Below, piece after piece: positions 23,199-32,647 of a stretch of 53,788 nt of DNA (positions are counted from its first letter, which is position 1; each line of letters begins with the position of its first letter). The stretch comes from Bacillota bacterium (GTDB lineage Bacteria > Armatimonadota > HRBIN16): the NCBI GenBank assembly GCA_023511455.1, contig JAIMBJ010000025.1:1-53788 (forward strand). Reading direction: 5' to 3'. Both the position numbers and the translations under genes were made by a program. The notes under the pieces were generated by a model that saw only the letters and a list, made by a program, of their open reading frames with translations, searched no databases and was not told the DNA's origin.

Positions 23199-25688
23199 AT
23201 GGAGAGCGTGAGCCGTTTGCAACAACCGGTCGTGGACGTGGTGGTGGACCTGCCTGCGGCGCTACAGGAGGTGTTTACCTATGTGCTGCCGCGCGCGCTG
23301 GAGCCGAAGGTGCAGGTGGGTAGCTGCGTGCTGGTGCCGTTCAGCGGGCAGGAGGTGCTGGGCTACGTGGCGCGCCGCTACCTGATGGACCCTCGCGAGG
23401 CGGGAAAGCTCAAGCAGGTTATCGACGTGGTGGAAGGCAGCCTGCCTCTGGATGAGAACCGCCTCGCGCTGGCGGAGTGGCTGGCACAGGAATACCGTTG
23501 CGGGCTGGCGGCGGCAGTGCGCCTGCTTGCGCCCACCGAGATGGTGGCGAAGGTGCAGCGCGTGCTCTGCCTCACGCCGCAGGTGCAGCAGCAGGAGCTG
23601 TGGGAACTCTCCCCAAACGCCCCAGAACGTCGCCTGCTGGAGCTGCTGCAGTCGGCAGGAGGTCAATTACCGGAAGCGACGGCGAAAGCGCAGCTGGGCG
23701 CGACGTTATTCAACACCGCCATCTACCGGCTCAAGCGGCGTGGGCTGGTGGAGCAGAAGAACGTGCTGGCGGCGGCAACCGCCAGAGCGCGTGTGCTGAG
23801 ACATGTTCGCCTGAACATCCCACCCGAGCAGGCAGAGAATCTGGCGGAGGCGTGCGCCTCGCGCGCTCCGGCGCAGGCGGCTTTGTTGCGTGCGCTGGCT
23901 GTGGCGCAGGAGGAGATGCTGCCGATGGCGGAGCTGCTGCGGCAGGTGGGGGTCTCCGCCAGCGCACTGAAGAGCCTGCAGATGCGGGGGGTGGTGGATT
24001 TCGCCGATGTGCCCGTTTACCGCTCACCGTTTGGCAAGATAAGCCCGTCGGGCACAGATGCACCTCTACAGGTCACTCCCGACCAGGAGCGATGCCTGTC
24101 CGCCATCGGGCAGGCGATCGAGTCGGGCGAGCATCGCAGTTTCCTGCTGTTCGGCGTGACGGGCAGTGGTAAGACGGAGGTCTATCTTCGGGCGGTATCT
24201 CAGGCGTTATCGCGGGGGCGCAGCGCGCTGATTCTGGTGCCCGAAATCGCGCTGGCGGCGCAGGTGGTGGAGGCGGTGAAGGCGCGATTCGGCAATCTGG
24301 TGGCGGTGCTGCACAGCGCGCTATCGGCAGGGGAGCGATTTGACGAGTGGCGCAGGGCACGCGAGCAGCGGGCGCGAGTGGTCGTGGGGGCGCGGTCGGC
24401 GGTGTTTGCCCCCCTGGAGAATCTGGGGTTGATTGTGATAGACGAAGAGCACGAGGGGGCGTACAAACAGCAGGAGCACGTGCCGCGCTACCATGCCCGC
24501 ACGGTGGCTCTGGAGCGGGCACGTCGTGAGCGTGCGGTGCTGCTGATGGGCAGTGCCACGCCGTCGGTGGAGATGTTCTATGAGGCACAGCAAGGGATAC
24601 ACACACTCCTGCACCTGCCTACGCGCGTGGAAGGGCGTCCCCTGCCAGCGGTGCACGTGGTGGACATGCGCGATTCCCCGAGGGCGCGAGGAGGCGTCTT
24701 CAGCCAGCAGATGGCGCAGGCGATTGCCGAACGCCTGCGGCGGGGCGAGCAGGTCATTCTGTTCCTGAACCGTCGGGCGTACGCCTCGTTTGTGATGTGC
24801 CGAAAATGCGGCTACGTGGTGAAGTGCCATCGTTGCGAGGTATCCTTATCCTATCACAAGGTAGACCATTCCCTGCGCTGCCACCACTGCGACTACCGAC
24901 GAAGCGTGCCTGAGAAGTGTCCTTCGTGTGGCGCGGTGCAGATTTACCCCTTCGGGCTGGGCACGCAGAGGGTGGAGGAGGAGGTACAGCAGCTTTTCCC
25001 TGAGGCGCGCCTGCTGCGCATGGACCGCGATACCACCACCCGAAAGGGCGCGCACCACGTGTTGCTGGCGCGCTTTCGCGCACACGAAGCGGACGTGCTC
25101 ATCGGCACGCAGATGGTGGCGAAGGGACTGGACTTTCCAGATGTGACGTTGGTGGGCGTGGTGAGTGCGGATACCGCGTTGCATATCCCCGACTTCCGCG
25201 CCGGCGAAAGGGCTTTCCAGCTGCTCACGCAGGTGGCTGGCAGAGCGGGCAGGGCACACCAGCCGGGTGAGGTTGTCGTGCAAACCTTCAACCCTGAACA
25301 CGAGGCAGTACAGACCGCAGCTACTCACGACTACCTGCAGTTTTATGAACGTGAAATCGCGCACCGCGAGGAGCTGCGCTACCCACCTTTCTCGCGGCTG
25401 GCGAATATACTCGCCACCCATCCCGAAGAGGCGAAAGCGGAGGAGATGAGCCGCAGGGCAGCGGACAGGATCCGCGACGTGATACAGTCGGAGCATATCG
25501 AAGCGGAGGTTTTGGGGCCGGTACAGGCTCCTATAGCCCGTTTACGCGGCTTGTGGCGGTGGCACTGCCTGGTCAAGTGCTATCAACCAAAAGCGTTGCC
25601 CGATTTGCTGCACTGTGCGCTGGGCGGGATGTCGTATCCGCAGGGGGGTGCATTGCAGGTGGATATCGATCCTTACAGCGTATTATGA
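23199..25688 (+). CDS. priA: Primosomal protein N' (replication restart helicase)
   Basis: 829 residues. PriA recognises stalled forks and reloads the replicative helicase. The N-terminal 3'-DNA-binding domain starts VVDVVVDLPAALQEVFTYVL. The helicase core has GVTGSGKTEVYLRAV (Walker A), VIDEEHEGAYKQ (DEEH box), LLMGSATPSVE, ILFLNRRAYASF, and later IGTQMVAKGLDFP and QVAGRAGRA. Eight zinc-binding Cys are in CRKCGYVVKCHRC, CHHCDY and CPSCG. ATG 23199 is preferred over TTG 23193. The last 16 bases overlap a small minus-strand frame. Confidence 0.96.
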   Translation: MESVSRLQQPVVDVVVDLPAALQEVFTYVLPRALEPKVQVGSCVLVPFSGQEVLGYVARRYLMDPREAGKLKQVIDVVEGSLPLDENRLALAEWLAQEYRCGLAAAVRLLAPTEMVAKVQRVLCLTPQVQQQELWELSPNAPERRLLELLQSAGGQLPEATAKAQLGATLFNTAIYRLKRRGLVEQKNVLAAATARARVLRHVRLNIPPEQAENLAEACASRAPAQAALLRALAVAQEEMLPMAELLRQVGVSASALKSLQMRGVVDFADVPVYRSPFGKISPSGTDAPLQVTPDQERCLSAIGQAIESGEHRSFLLFGVTGSGKTEVYLRAVSQALSRGRSALILVPEIALAAQVVEAVKARFGNLVAVLHSALSAGERFDEWRRAREQRARVVVGARSAVFAPLENLGLIVIDEEHEGAYKQQEHVPRYHARTVALERARRERAVLLMGSATPSVEMFYEAQQGIHTLLHLPTRVEGRPLPAVHVVDMRDSPRARGGVFSQQMAQAIAERLRRGEQVILFLNRRAYASFVMCRKCGYVVKCHRCEVSLSYHKVDHSLRCHHCDYRRSVPEKCPSCGAVQIYPFGLGTQRVEEEVQQLFPEARLLRMDRDTTTRKGAHHVLLARFRAHEADVLIGTQMVAKGLDFPDVTLVGVVSADTALHIPDFRAGERAFQLLTQVAGRAGRAHQPGEVVVQTFNPEHEAVQTAATHDYLQFYEREIAHREELRYPPFSRLANILATHPEEAKAEEMSRRAADRIRDVIQSEHIEAEVLGPVQAPIARLRGLWRWHCLVKCYQPKALPDLLHCALGGMSYPQGGALQVDIDPYSVL

Positions 25689-25897
25689 ATCACCGAATCT
25701 GATGGATTGCCATTGGCAAGGCAGAAGTTGAGGAACGGCTCCACCTCGCGAGCCAGATCTGGGTCTACATGAACCAGTTGACGCCATATCTGGCGGTTGC
25801 GACGCGAAATGTGTTCCAGCTGGTCGGCGGGCACTTCTACCACTACCAGCTGCCAGCTTCGTGGGAACAATAGAGGTGTCCACTTCCGGCTTGCCAT
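25673..25897 (-). CDS. Small hypothetical protein (possible gene)
   Basis: 74 residues, SWQLVVVEVPADQLEHISRR then NRQIWRQLVHVDPDLAREVE. It has protein-like composition and strand-helix patterning, and fills a gap otherwise without a gene. There is no strong ribosome-binding site, and it overlaps priA by 16 bases tail to tail. Family not recognised. It could be a remnant. Confidence 0.4.
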   Translation of the reverse strand: MASRKWTPLLFPRSWQLVVVEVPADQLEHISRRNRQIWRQLVHVDPDLAREVEPFLNFCLANGNPSDSVIHNTL

Positions 25898-25998
25898 CCT
25901 GCGCACTCCATCCCTGGTATTGCGTTACACTCTATATTCTGGCAAGACGGCAAGAGATAAACACGGCAATTGTACGGGGAATGGCTAGAGAAGAAACC

Positions 25999-26604
25999 TT
26001 AGCGAATCAGTTCCCCCACCTTCACACTGGCATCTGGGGCGAACAGCGGAGAGATGCTCTCTTCCCGATGATAGATTCGCAGACTCCGATAGAGCGCGTT
26101 AAACGGCGTCTCGGGTGCAGGCGAGGTGGGTTCGCAGTAGACCTCCAGCCGACGCTCTACGAGGTTCACCACCCAGTATTCGGGGATGCCCGCGCTGGCA
26201 TACAGGCTCGCCTTCACCGTGCGGTCATACTCCAGCGAGGTGTCCGCCACTTCTATCACCAGCAGGGCGGTGCTGGGATGCGCCTGACGGTAGTCTTCGG
26301 GACTGCCGGGCACTACCGCCACGTCCGGAACGGGCTCGTGGTCGCCGATAGCGAGGGGATTTTGAATGCGGACATAGTACGGCTTGCCCGATAGCAACAG
26401 CACCAGATGCCCCGCAATGCGGTCGGTGCTGATACTGTGTTCCGGTCCTGTTGGAGCCATGCGCACAATCTCCCCGTCGATGAGTTCCACGCGGTCATCG
26501 CCGAAGAACCCCTGCTGCACGAGCCAGTGATACTCTTGCAGCGTGAACCTGCGCCGGGCAGGCGCAGTTTGCTTGGTCGGCTTCACCGTTGCTGCCTGCG
26601 ACAT
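25999..26604 (-). CDS. Uma2-family (DUF820) putative restriction endonuclease-fold protein
   Basis: 201 residues, typical for the Uma2 family, which has a PD-(D/E)xK nuclease fold. Signatures are FTLQEYHWLVQQGFFGDDRV, ELIDGEIVRMAPTGPEHS, PVPDVAVVPGS, LLVIEVADTSLEYDR and KASLYASAGIPEYWVVNLVE. The active-site D, ExA-type E and K are present. Families like this are numerous in cyanobacteria and thermophiles and have no settled role; they often spread as accessory genes. It is monocistronic behind its own promoter. Confidence 0.88.
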   Translation of the reverse strand: MSQAATVKPTKQTAPARRRFTLQEYHWLVQQGFFGDDRVELIDGEIVRMAPTGPEHSISTDRIAGHLVLLLSGKPYYVRIQNPLAIGDHEPVPDVAVVPGSPEDYRQAHPSTALLVIEVADTSLEYDRTVKASLYASAGIPEYWVVNLVERRLEVYCEPTSPAPETPFNALYRSLRIYHREESISPLFAPDASVKVGELIR

Positions 26605-26621
26605 CCTCCATCACCCGCCTC

Positions 26622-26650
26622 ATTATACCAGTTACCCCGAAAGCAGGCAA
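26622..26650 (-). promoter_or_regulatory. Sigma-70-type promoter of the Uma2 gene
   Basis: On minus: TTGCCT (complement of 26645-26650), 17-base spacer, TATAAT (complement of 26622-26627). RNA start near 26615 gives a very short leader of about 11 bases. Confidence 0.75.
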
Positions 26651-26849
26651 TCCGTGCTGCGCTTCAGACCTCGCCCGACCAGCACCCGCCGCCGTCCGCG
26701 CTTTGCTCATCACGCGCAGGAGACGCTGGCAAAGAGTAGCAGTTCACCACGAGGTTCGCCCTAGACGCTCAGATGAAACCTCATCCGGAGATCGGCGTGC
26801 ATCGCCAAGGGCGAGGACAGAGTGCCCCTTCCCGCCTTCAATTATACAA

Positions 26850-26870
26850 GGGCGAGGCTCCCGCCGAGCC
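26850..26870. repeat. Short GC-rich repeat, copy 1
   Basis: A 21-base element with the hairpin GGCTC-CCGCC-GAGCC. A second copy matching at 19 of 21 bases lies at 50188-50208. The rest of the 26651-26886 gap holds no gene that I can support. Confidence 0.45.
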
Positions 26871-26886
26871 TTCTGCCTCTGAAAGG

Positions 26887-29664
26887 CTAACCCCTCGTCA
26901 GGGTCCACCAGGCTCCTCCCCGACGGCTACCCAGACGCGCCTCGATCACAAACAGAAGACCATCCGTGAGAGCCATATATTTCGCCTCCATCGGGTTGTA
27001 CACGCGAGGCACGTCGCTTTCTTTCAGCACGAGGGAGTACCGGCCATCTGCCTGGGGTTCCATCGTGCGCCAGCGGAAGGTATCGGGAACCAGCCGCACC
27101 CGCACCTGCGCTCTCGCGGCAGGCTTCCCATCTGGCTGCCAGACCGTCGCCTCTATCCGCCACTCGCTGCCCGCTCGGGTCACCGCAGGACGTATCGCCA
27201 GGCTTTCGGTGACTTGCCTCGACAGGGCAAAGGCTTTGGCAAAGCGCTGCGCCCCGCAGTGCGAGTGTGCGGCAGCAAGCCATGCCTCGAAGGCGGCTGT
27301 GTCCACGCCGAGCCTGCGCCAGTGTCTGATAGTGTTCTCTGCGTTAAGGATTTGCGCCTCGCACACTGCGCGGGACGCCTCCCGCTCCAGCACCAGCAGG
27401 CGCGTGCCGAAAGGCTGCAGCGACACCCGAACCGGCAGCTTGCGGCTGAGCACCTGCCCGCTGATGGCATCGCGCACCGTGTAGCCCGGTTCATTCCCCT
27501 GCAGCAACTGTGAGTCGAGCGACACCTGCACCTCACGCGCAAAGTTGGTCCGATGGAGCAACACCACCACCAGATTCGTGCCGTCGGCGAGAGGCAAACA
27601 CTCCACGCCTTTTGCCCAGCCTGCATCATCGGGGTTGGTTACCTGTACTGGGCGCAATAGCGCCATCTGCTCCAGCTGCCGTTCTATCTGTTCCACGGGC
27701 AAAGGACGCACCTTCACAGACCAGGTGGCAGCCCCGCGGTCGGTGGAGGTCTGGTGGCTAACGGTTACCGGCTCGCCCGGCGCGTCATCGGACAGGCGGA
27801 TGATATTGCCTGGCAACAGTGCGAGGTCGTTACCGTGCTCGTCCTTTTCCGCCAGTGCGCCTACCGCAACCACCTTTCCCCCCGCCCGCAAATACTCGCC
27901 CAGCGCGCGGTGAGCCTGCGCTGAGAGCACAGGGTTATCCACGCTGAGCAAAACGGGCACCGCCCGCGCAAGGTCGGCGTCACACTGTGCATCATGCACA
28001 AACAGCGTATGCCATCCCCGCGAGCAGGCAACGTTATAGAGCAGAGTCCACCGGTGTTGCCACCACCGCCGCCATGTCGCGTCCGAGATAAAAATGCCCA
28101 CCTGCGGTTGCAGGCGGGCACACCCTTCCAGCCACAGCGCAGCCGCCCGCAGTTCCCCAAACAGGCGTTTACACGCCGCTTCCGCGGGAGTGCCGCTGAT
28201 GCCCCACTCTCCGTCCGGCAGGGAGCCTCTCCACTGCACCAGCCCGATATGCCACACGCCCATTCCCAGCGCTTCATACACCGCCCGTCGTGCGGATGCG
28301 GGAGAAAAGCTCCTGCCGCCGCCCTGTGCTCTGCTGTCCAGCTGCTTGTTCGCCAGACGCGGCGCCACCACCATCACCCCGAACGACGTTTGCATATCCA
28401 GCGTCAGGCGGTGAAGTCGTTCCGCGTCGTCGTCTATGGAGATGGGACCTGCCTCAAAGCCATCCGCCGCACCCGCCAGGTCGGTAAGGGGATAGCCCAT
28501 CTTCACGCGGAAATCCAGCGCGAATGGGTTGCCGTGCGTGGGGATGAAAACGGGGCGGGTTGCGTCCAACTGGCGCAGGTGTGCGGTGTAAAGGGCGAAT
28601 CGTTCGGTCATCACCGCTTCGCGGAACCGCCGCCACTGCGCAACGTCTCCGTTTTCCGGTAAACCGTGTTGCCGGCACCAGGCGCGGTAATGCGCCAGAG
28701 ACTCGGGGCGAAAATCCCCTTCCGGCAACCCGAAGTAATCCGGGTAGCCCTGTTCACCGCCAATCACCCAGTAGCGCACCCGCTTTTGCTGGCGCAACAG
28801 GGGCACGGTTTCGCGCATCTGGCGCAGGGTGGCGTCGGTCAGCACCGGGTCATCGAAGGCAATCCATGGGTTCTCACCCGCGCGGATGATATTGCCGTCG
28901 CGGTCGCGCATGGCGGCTTGCGGATGCATCTGCCAGAACCAGTCGGGATACACCACAAAGAAGGCGTTATTGTGTTCGCCGATGCCAGCTCCAGCATCGA
29001 CGCGCAGGTTTGCCAGCGTTGCAAAAGTGGACGTTCCCAGCGGCACAGGTGTGTCATGACGCGACGCGCGAGTAAAGAACCGCACTTTCCCACCGGCGTC
29101 CCGGCACTCGCCGATGATGCCCCATCCGCGCAGGGTCAGGTCACCCATGCGTACCAGAGTATCCTCCTGCACCGCCTGTCCCAGCCACACGTGGGCGTGA
29201 GACTTGCGCACCCCGATGCGCACCCGGTACCTCCCTGCGGGCAGTGGCTTTGCCGGTTGTAGCACCAGGTGTGGCTGGCGGCGTGGCTCTGTGTGCGCCC
29301 GCGCGAGTGGCGTCGCGGAAGCCTTCGCCACAAACAGCTCCCCCACCGCCTCGGCGTGTGAGTTGGAGGTGGTTACCAGCAGGTTGACCTGTGTCAGACC
29401 CGCTGGTGCGTCAAACTCCAGCACCATGCTGCGGCGGGTAGATACCTGCACCGGCGCGGGCAAAGGGCGTACGCCGTATCGAGCGCGTTCCTCTTTCAGG
29501 AGGTGCAGCGGCAAATGGAGTGAGGTGGCATTCGCTCCCGTGCGGTGTACCGCCCCGCGCAAATCTTCCGAACCTGTCCAGTGCCAGAAGCCGTACATTT
29601 CCGCCGGCTGTCGCTGCCAGTGCCAGAAAGCGGGATGAAGCAGGCGGGGCAGAAGGTCCGACAT
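26887..29664 (-). CDS. GH42-like glycoside hydrolase
   Basis: 925 residues. A beta-sandwich region (about 1-200, with MVLEFDAPAGLTQVNLLVTT) leads into a TIM-barrel-like domain (FFVVYPDWFWQMHPQAAMRD, then ENPWIAFDDPVLTDATLRQM, YWVIGGEQGYPDYFG with a likely acid/base Glu). A trimerisation-type Rossmann-like domain follows (LQPQVGIFISDATWRRWWQH) and a C-terminal beta domain. The layout is that of beta-galactosidases of family 42 and relatives in clan GH-A, but the substrate is unknown. There is no signal peptide, so it acts inside the cell. It starts 8 bases after the transporter gene and ends an operon that begins with the nucleoside hydrolase. Confidence 0.65.
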   Translation of the reverse strand: MSDLLPRLLHPAFWHWQRQPAEMYGFWHWTGSEDLRGAVHRTGANATSLHLPLHLLKEERARYGVRPLPAPVQVSTRRSMVLEFDAPAGLTQVNLLVTTSNSHAEAVGELFVAKASATPLARAHTEPRRQPHLVLQPAKPLPAGRYRVRIGVRKSHAHVWLGQAVQEDTLVRMGDLTLRGWGIIGECRDAGGKVRFFTRASRHDTPVPLGTSTFATLANLRVDAGAGIGEHNNAFFVVYPDWFWQMHPQAAMRDRDGNIIRAGENPWIAFDDPVLTDATLRQMRETVPLLRQQKRVRYWVIGGEQGYPDYFGLPEGDFRPESLAHYRAWCRQHGLPENGDVAQWRRFREAVMTERFALYTAHLRQLDATRPVFIPTHGNPFALDFRVKMGYPLTDLAGAADGFEAGPISIDDDAERLHRLTLDMQTSFGVMVVAPRLANKQLDSRAQGGGRSFSPASARRAVYEALGMGVWHIGLVQWRGSLPDGEWGISGTPAEAACKRLFGELRAAALWLEGCARLQPQVGIFISDATWRRWWQHRWTLLYNVACSRGWHTLFVHDAQCDADLARAVPVLLSVDNPVLSAQAHRALGEYLRAGGKVVAVGALAEKDEHGNDLALLPGNIIRLSDDAPGEPVTVSHQTSTDRGAATWSVKVRPLPVEQIERQLEQMALLRPVQVTNPDDAGWAKGVECLPLADGTNLVVVLLHRTNFAREVQVSLDSQLLQGNEPGYTVRDAISGQVLSRKLPVRVSLQPFGTRLLVLEREASRAVCEAQILNAENTIRHWRRLGVDTAAFEAWLAAAHSHCGAQRFAKAFALSRQVTESLAIRPAVTRAGSEWRIEATVWQPDGKPAARAQVRVRLVPDTFRWRTMEPQADGRYSLVLKESDVPRVYNPMEAKYMALTDGLLFVIEARLGSRRGGAWWTLTRG

Positions 29665-29672
29665 GTCTCACC

Positions 29673-31586
29673 TCACACTGGAAACGGTTTGTAAAGGGGG
29701 ATATGGAAGAACCAGCTGGCAAACGCCAGCACGCCACACACCGCGTAGTCGCCCACAATCAGCCCGATGAAGAAAGGCACCGCCTTTTCGTACAGGCGCA
29801 ATCCGCCAGCCCTCAACACCCCTGCTTTCACCGCACCAGCAATCACGATGGGCACCCACATCCACTCCAACGCGCCGCTTTGCGCCATCACGAACCCGCC
29901 CGGATGCAGGGGAAACCACAGGAACTGATGCCGTGCCGCCTGTAGCAACAGCACGAACACCGCCCCCCATCCCGCCGCCAGTAGCTGCGCAGTGTCGGGC
30001 TGAGGTGCAAGACCGTTCAGCTGGGAACGCAGGGTATCGAACGCCAGCCTGCCCTGATAGGTGCGCCACTGGTCGGTGACGGCGGATGCTGCGCCGTAGC
30101 GGTAATACACATCCAGCGCAATCCACAGGCTGGCAAAGATGCTCAGCAGGGAAGCAATGCCCAGCGGCACCAGAAAAGGCTTGCGGGGAATGCGTACCGT
30201 GTCCGCGAGCACCAGCATTTCGGAGTAGGTCGGCAGGGCGTGCGCCCGGAAGTCGCCAAACGAGAACCAGCGCAGGTATGCCAGCCCCACTCCCTCTGGA
30301 ACCGGCATGGGCGAGCGCACCAGCGCGCGCGTCCACCACGCCACGTCGTTGCCGGGGTTCCAGATGGGTCCCAGTGCCGCCCTCAGCCAGCCGATGCTCA
30401 CCATGCACAGAAAAAAGACCACAAACAGCGTCACCGCCGTCGCCGGACGCAGACCCAGCGCGATGCCAAAGGCGATTAACACCGCCAGCGAGGCTGCGAA
30501 AGCCACCCACCACAGCCTTTCTATCGGGTGGCGCAGAGATTCGACCACCCTCTCCCGTGCAGACCACGCCACCACCAGTGCGAGCGCCACAATGGCTCCC
30601 TGCGCCTGCTCCCCCGAATAGGGAAATCCGGAGCCTCCACCACCCGCCTGATTCAGCCCCCACATCCCTGCCATCAGGTTCTCCCCCTTCGACAACGCAA
30701 AAAAGAAGGCGCAGGAGAAGAGGATATTCGTGGGAACCAGTGCGAACAGCCCGATGACGCTCGGGTAAAAGGTCAGGTAGAGCGTGCCTATCCCGTTCCA
30801 GGGCGGGGGCAGTCGGCTGCCGATTTCGGTAGGCAACACGCGCAGTTCGGGCACCGATGGAACCATATAGTGTAAGGCGTTCAGCCCCTGAATCCCCACC
30901 GCCAGCGCGATGCCCACCCAGAGCATCGGTTTGCGGGCAGACCTCTCCTGGGTAAGCACCAGCGGCAGCTGCAGCATCGGGAAGGTGAGGCGTTCACGCC
31001 TCGCCCAGTGCAGGCTGAATACCGCTGCCAGACAGAACTGCGCTACCAGCAACACCGCGACGAAACCCGCCCACACCAGCACTGGCACCAGCCACGCCTT
31101 CCACACCTGCGGTAGATAGAGACTGGATTGCCCCACAAAGAACCCCTTCACCACCTCTGGCGAGCGCGGCGCGACCCACGCGGGGATATGCGCCCAGAAC
31201 TCCTCCCATCGGTTGCCTGCGTTGGCAAACCAGAACGGCGCAGCCAGCGTGGTGACGAGAAACTGCACCATGCCCATCGTCGAGATGCCAACGGTGGCAG
31301 TCACCACCGCGTACATCCACAACACCTCGCGCCTGCCCAGCAGGGGAAACAGACGACGCACCAGCAACAGCCCAAGCAACACCACAACGGCAGCAACAGG
31401 CAGGGAGCTCGAGGCTAAATCCGCCGAGCGATACAGGATTTCGCTGCGGAAGACCCAGACGCACACCAAAGGCGCGAGCAGGATACCGCCTGCCGCGGCG
31501 AGCAGAGCGGACCGGGGAAGCTTTGCTCGCTTGCCCGTCGTCATGGTGCCTTGATGAGTGGCGGGTGCCTCTGCGGTATTTAACAT
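29673..31586 (-). CDS. DUF6785/DUF6784-type polytopic membrane protein (OPT-like)
   Basis: 637 residues with about 14 membrane segments. The pattern YAVVTATVGISTMGMVQFLV, FFVGQSSLYLPQVWKAWLVP, TFPMLQLPLVLTQE, FTY-like reentrant stretches, and GLNQAGGGGSGFPYSGEQAQ matches DUF6785/6784 proteins, which are related to oligopeptide transporters and common in Planctomycetes and Armatimonadota. A solute importer is a fair inference given the GH42-like enzyme after it, but the solute is unknown. ATG 31586 is used; an ATG at 31544 would also keep the first helix. Confidence 0.7.
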   Translation of the reverse strand: MLNTAEAPATHQGTMTTGKRAKLPRSALLAAAGGILLAPLVCVWVFRSEILYRSADLASSSLPVAAVVVLLGLLLVRRLFPLLGRREVLWMYAVVTATVGISTMGMVQFLVTTLAAPFWFANAGNRWEEFWAHIPAWVAPRSPEVVKGFFVGQSSLYLPQVWKAWLVPVLVWAGFVAVLLVAQFCLAAVFSLHWARRERLTFPMLQLPLVLTQERSARKPMLWVGIALAVGIQGLNALHYMVPSVPELRVLPTEIGSRLPPPWNGIGTLYLTFYPSVIGLFALVPTNILFSCAFFFALSKGENLMAGMWGLNQAGGGGSGFPYSGEQAQGAIVALALVVAWSARERVVESLRHPIERLWWVAFAASLAVLIAFGIALGLRPATAVTLFVVFFLCMVSIGWLRAALGPIWNPGNDVAWWTRALVRSPMPVPEGVGLAYLRWFSFGDFRAHALPTYSEMLVLADTVRIPRKPFLVPLGIASLLSIFASLWIALDVYYRYGAASAVTDQWRTYQGRLAFDTLRSQLNGLAPQPDTAQLLAAGWGAVFVLLLQAARHQFLWFPLHPGGFVMAQSGALEWMWVPIVIAGAVKAGVLRAGGLRLYEKAVPFFIGLIVGDYAVCGVLAFASWFFHIPLYKPFPV

Positions 31587-31643
31587 CGGTTTGCCCTCTG
31601 CCGCGGGAACAGGCGGTCAGGCTCGCACCGGCGCCAACGCGCC

Positions 31644-32510
31644 TTACCCCCGCAACAACGCCATCAGGTCGCTCCAGAGCGCGTCGGCACGCACCGCCTT
31701 AATCCATCGGACGGTATCTCCGCCGACAGGGAACTCCAAATCCAGATTGTCCAGCAGACGGGGGCGGGGCAGAAGCTCCACTTCGGTCAAACCCAGCAGG
31801 TGCGCGGTGACCGTCTCATCCCAGATGGGCCAGGCGTCCTCCCTGCCCGTCGTCTGGCGGCACAGGTCGGGATGCTCGGCGAACCACCACTCCAGCAATC
31901 CCACCAGATAGTCTGCCGCCGCGCTGATTCCACCAAACCGCTCCTTCGCCTGTTCGCGCGAAAGAGTGAGACAGCGGATACACATCTCCGCACAGCCAAT
32001 CGTGAGCGGCACGGAGGTTTCCAGAATCACCTGCCATGCTTTGGGGTCGTTCTGCACGTTGAACTCGCGCCCGCCGTTCGGCACGCTGTGAAACGCCATC
32101 GACACCATCCGCACCCGCTGCGCCAGCGAAGGGTCCAACAGCAGAGCCGAGGCAGCATCGGTCGCCGCGCCGATGGTTAGTAGCGTCAGCGGTTTCTCTG
32201 GCGAGTAATGTCGCGCCGTTTCCAGAATGAATTCGATCCCCTCGTTCTGCTGCGGCTTGCCCACGCTCTCCAGTGGTGTGCTGGAGCCGGGCACCACAGG
32301 CGGTTTTTCCTGTATCGGCAGGTGGTGCAGCACCTCCTGCGCTATCTCGGCGGAGCGTTGCGCCGTCAGATAAGGGGTATGCGTGGTGACAATGCCCAGC
32401 AGATTCACGCGCGGGCTTAAGGCCAGATGGGCAATCGCCCACTGGTCGTCGACCTCTGCCCCCACATCGGTGGAGAGCAGGGTATCGATGGCTTTATCCT
32501 TTGTTGTCAC
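31644..32510 (-). CDS. Inosine/uridine-preferring nucleoside hydrolase family protein
   Basis: 288 residues. The calcium-binding opening is present though modified: LLSTDVGAEVDDQWAIAHLA (family DTDxGxDDxxA). Further motifs are NLLGIVTTHTPYLTAQRS, PLTLLTIGAATDAASALLLD and EFNVQNDPKAWQVILETS. The first two Asp of the standard motif read T-D, so activity may differ from the classic ribonucleoside hydrolases. GTG start with GGAGG 14 bases upstream, a loose spacing. No signal peptide. First gene of the operon with the OPT-like protein and the GH42-like enzyme. Confidence 0.82.
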   Translation of the reverse strand: MTTKDKAIDTLLSTDVGAEVDDQWAIAHLALSPRVNLLGIVTTHTPYLTAQRSAEIAQEVLHHLPIQEKPPVVPGSSTPLESVGKPQQNEGIEFILETARHYSPEKPLTLLTIGAATDAASALLLDPSLAQRVRMVSMAFHSVPNGGREFNVQNDPKAWQVILETSVPLTIGCAEMCIRCLTLSREQAKERFGGISAAADYLVGLLEWWFAEHPDLCRQTTGREDAWPIWDETVTAHLLGLTEVELLPRPRLLDNLDLEFPVGGDTVRWIKAVRADALWSDLMALLRG

Positions 32511-32647
32511 TGCGGTCTTTCACGCCTCCATCTTCGCAATGGGTCATCTCTGGCAAGCATATTCGGCAACCACTGCTTGCCTGCCTGCACTGTGGCGCAG
32601 GAGCCTGCGGTTCAGCCAAGAAATAGATGCACGAACGGAGGTGTTGG

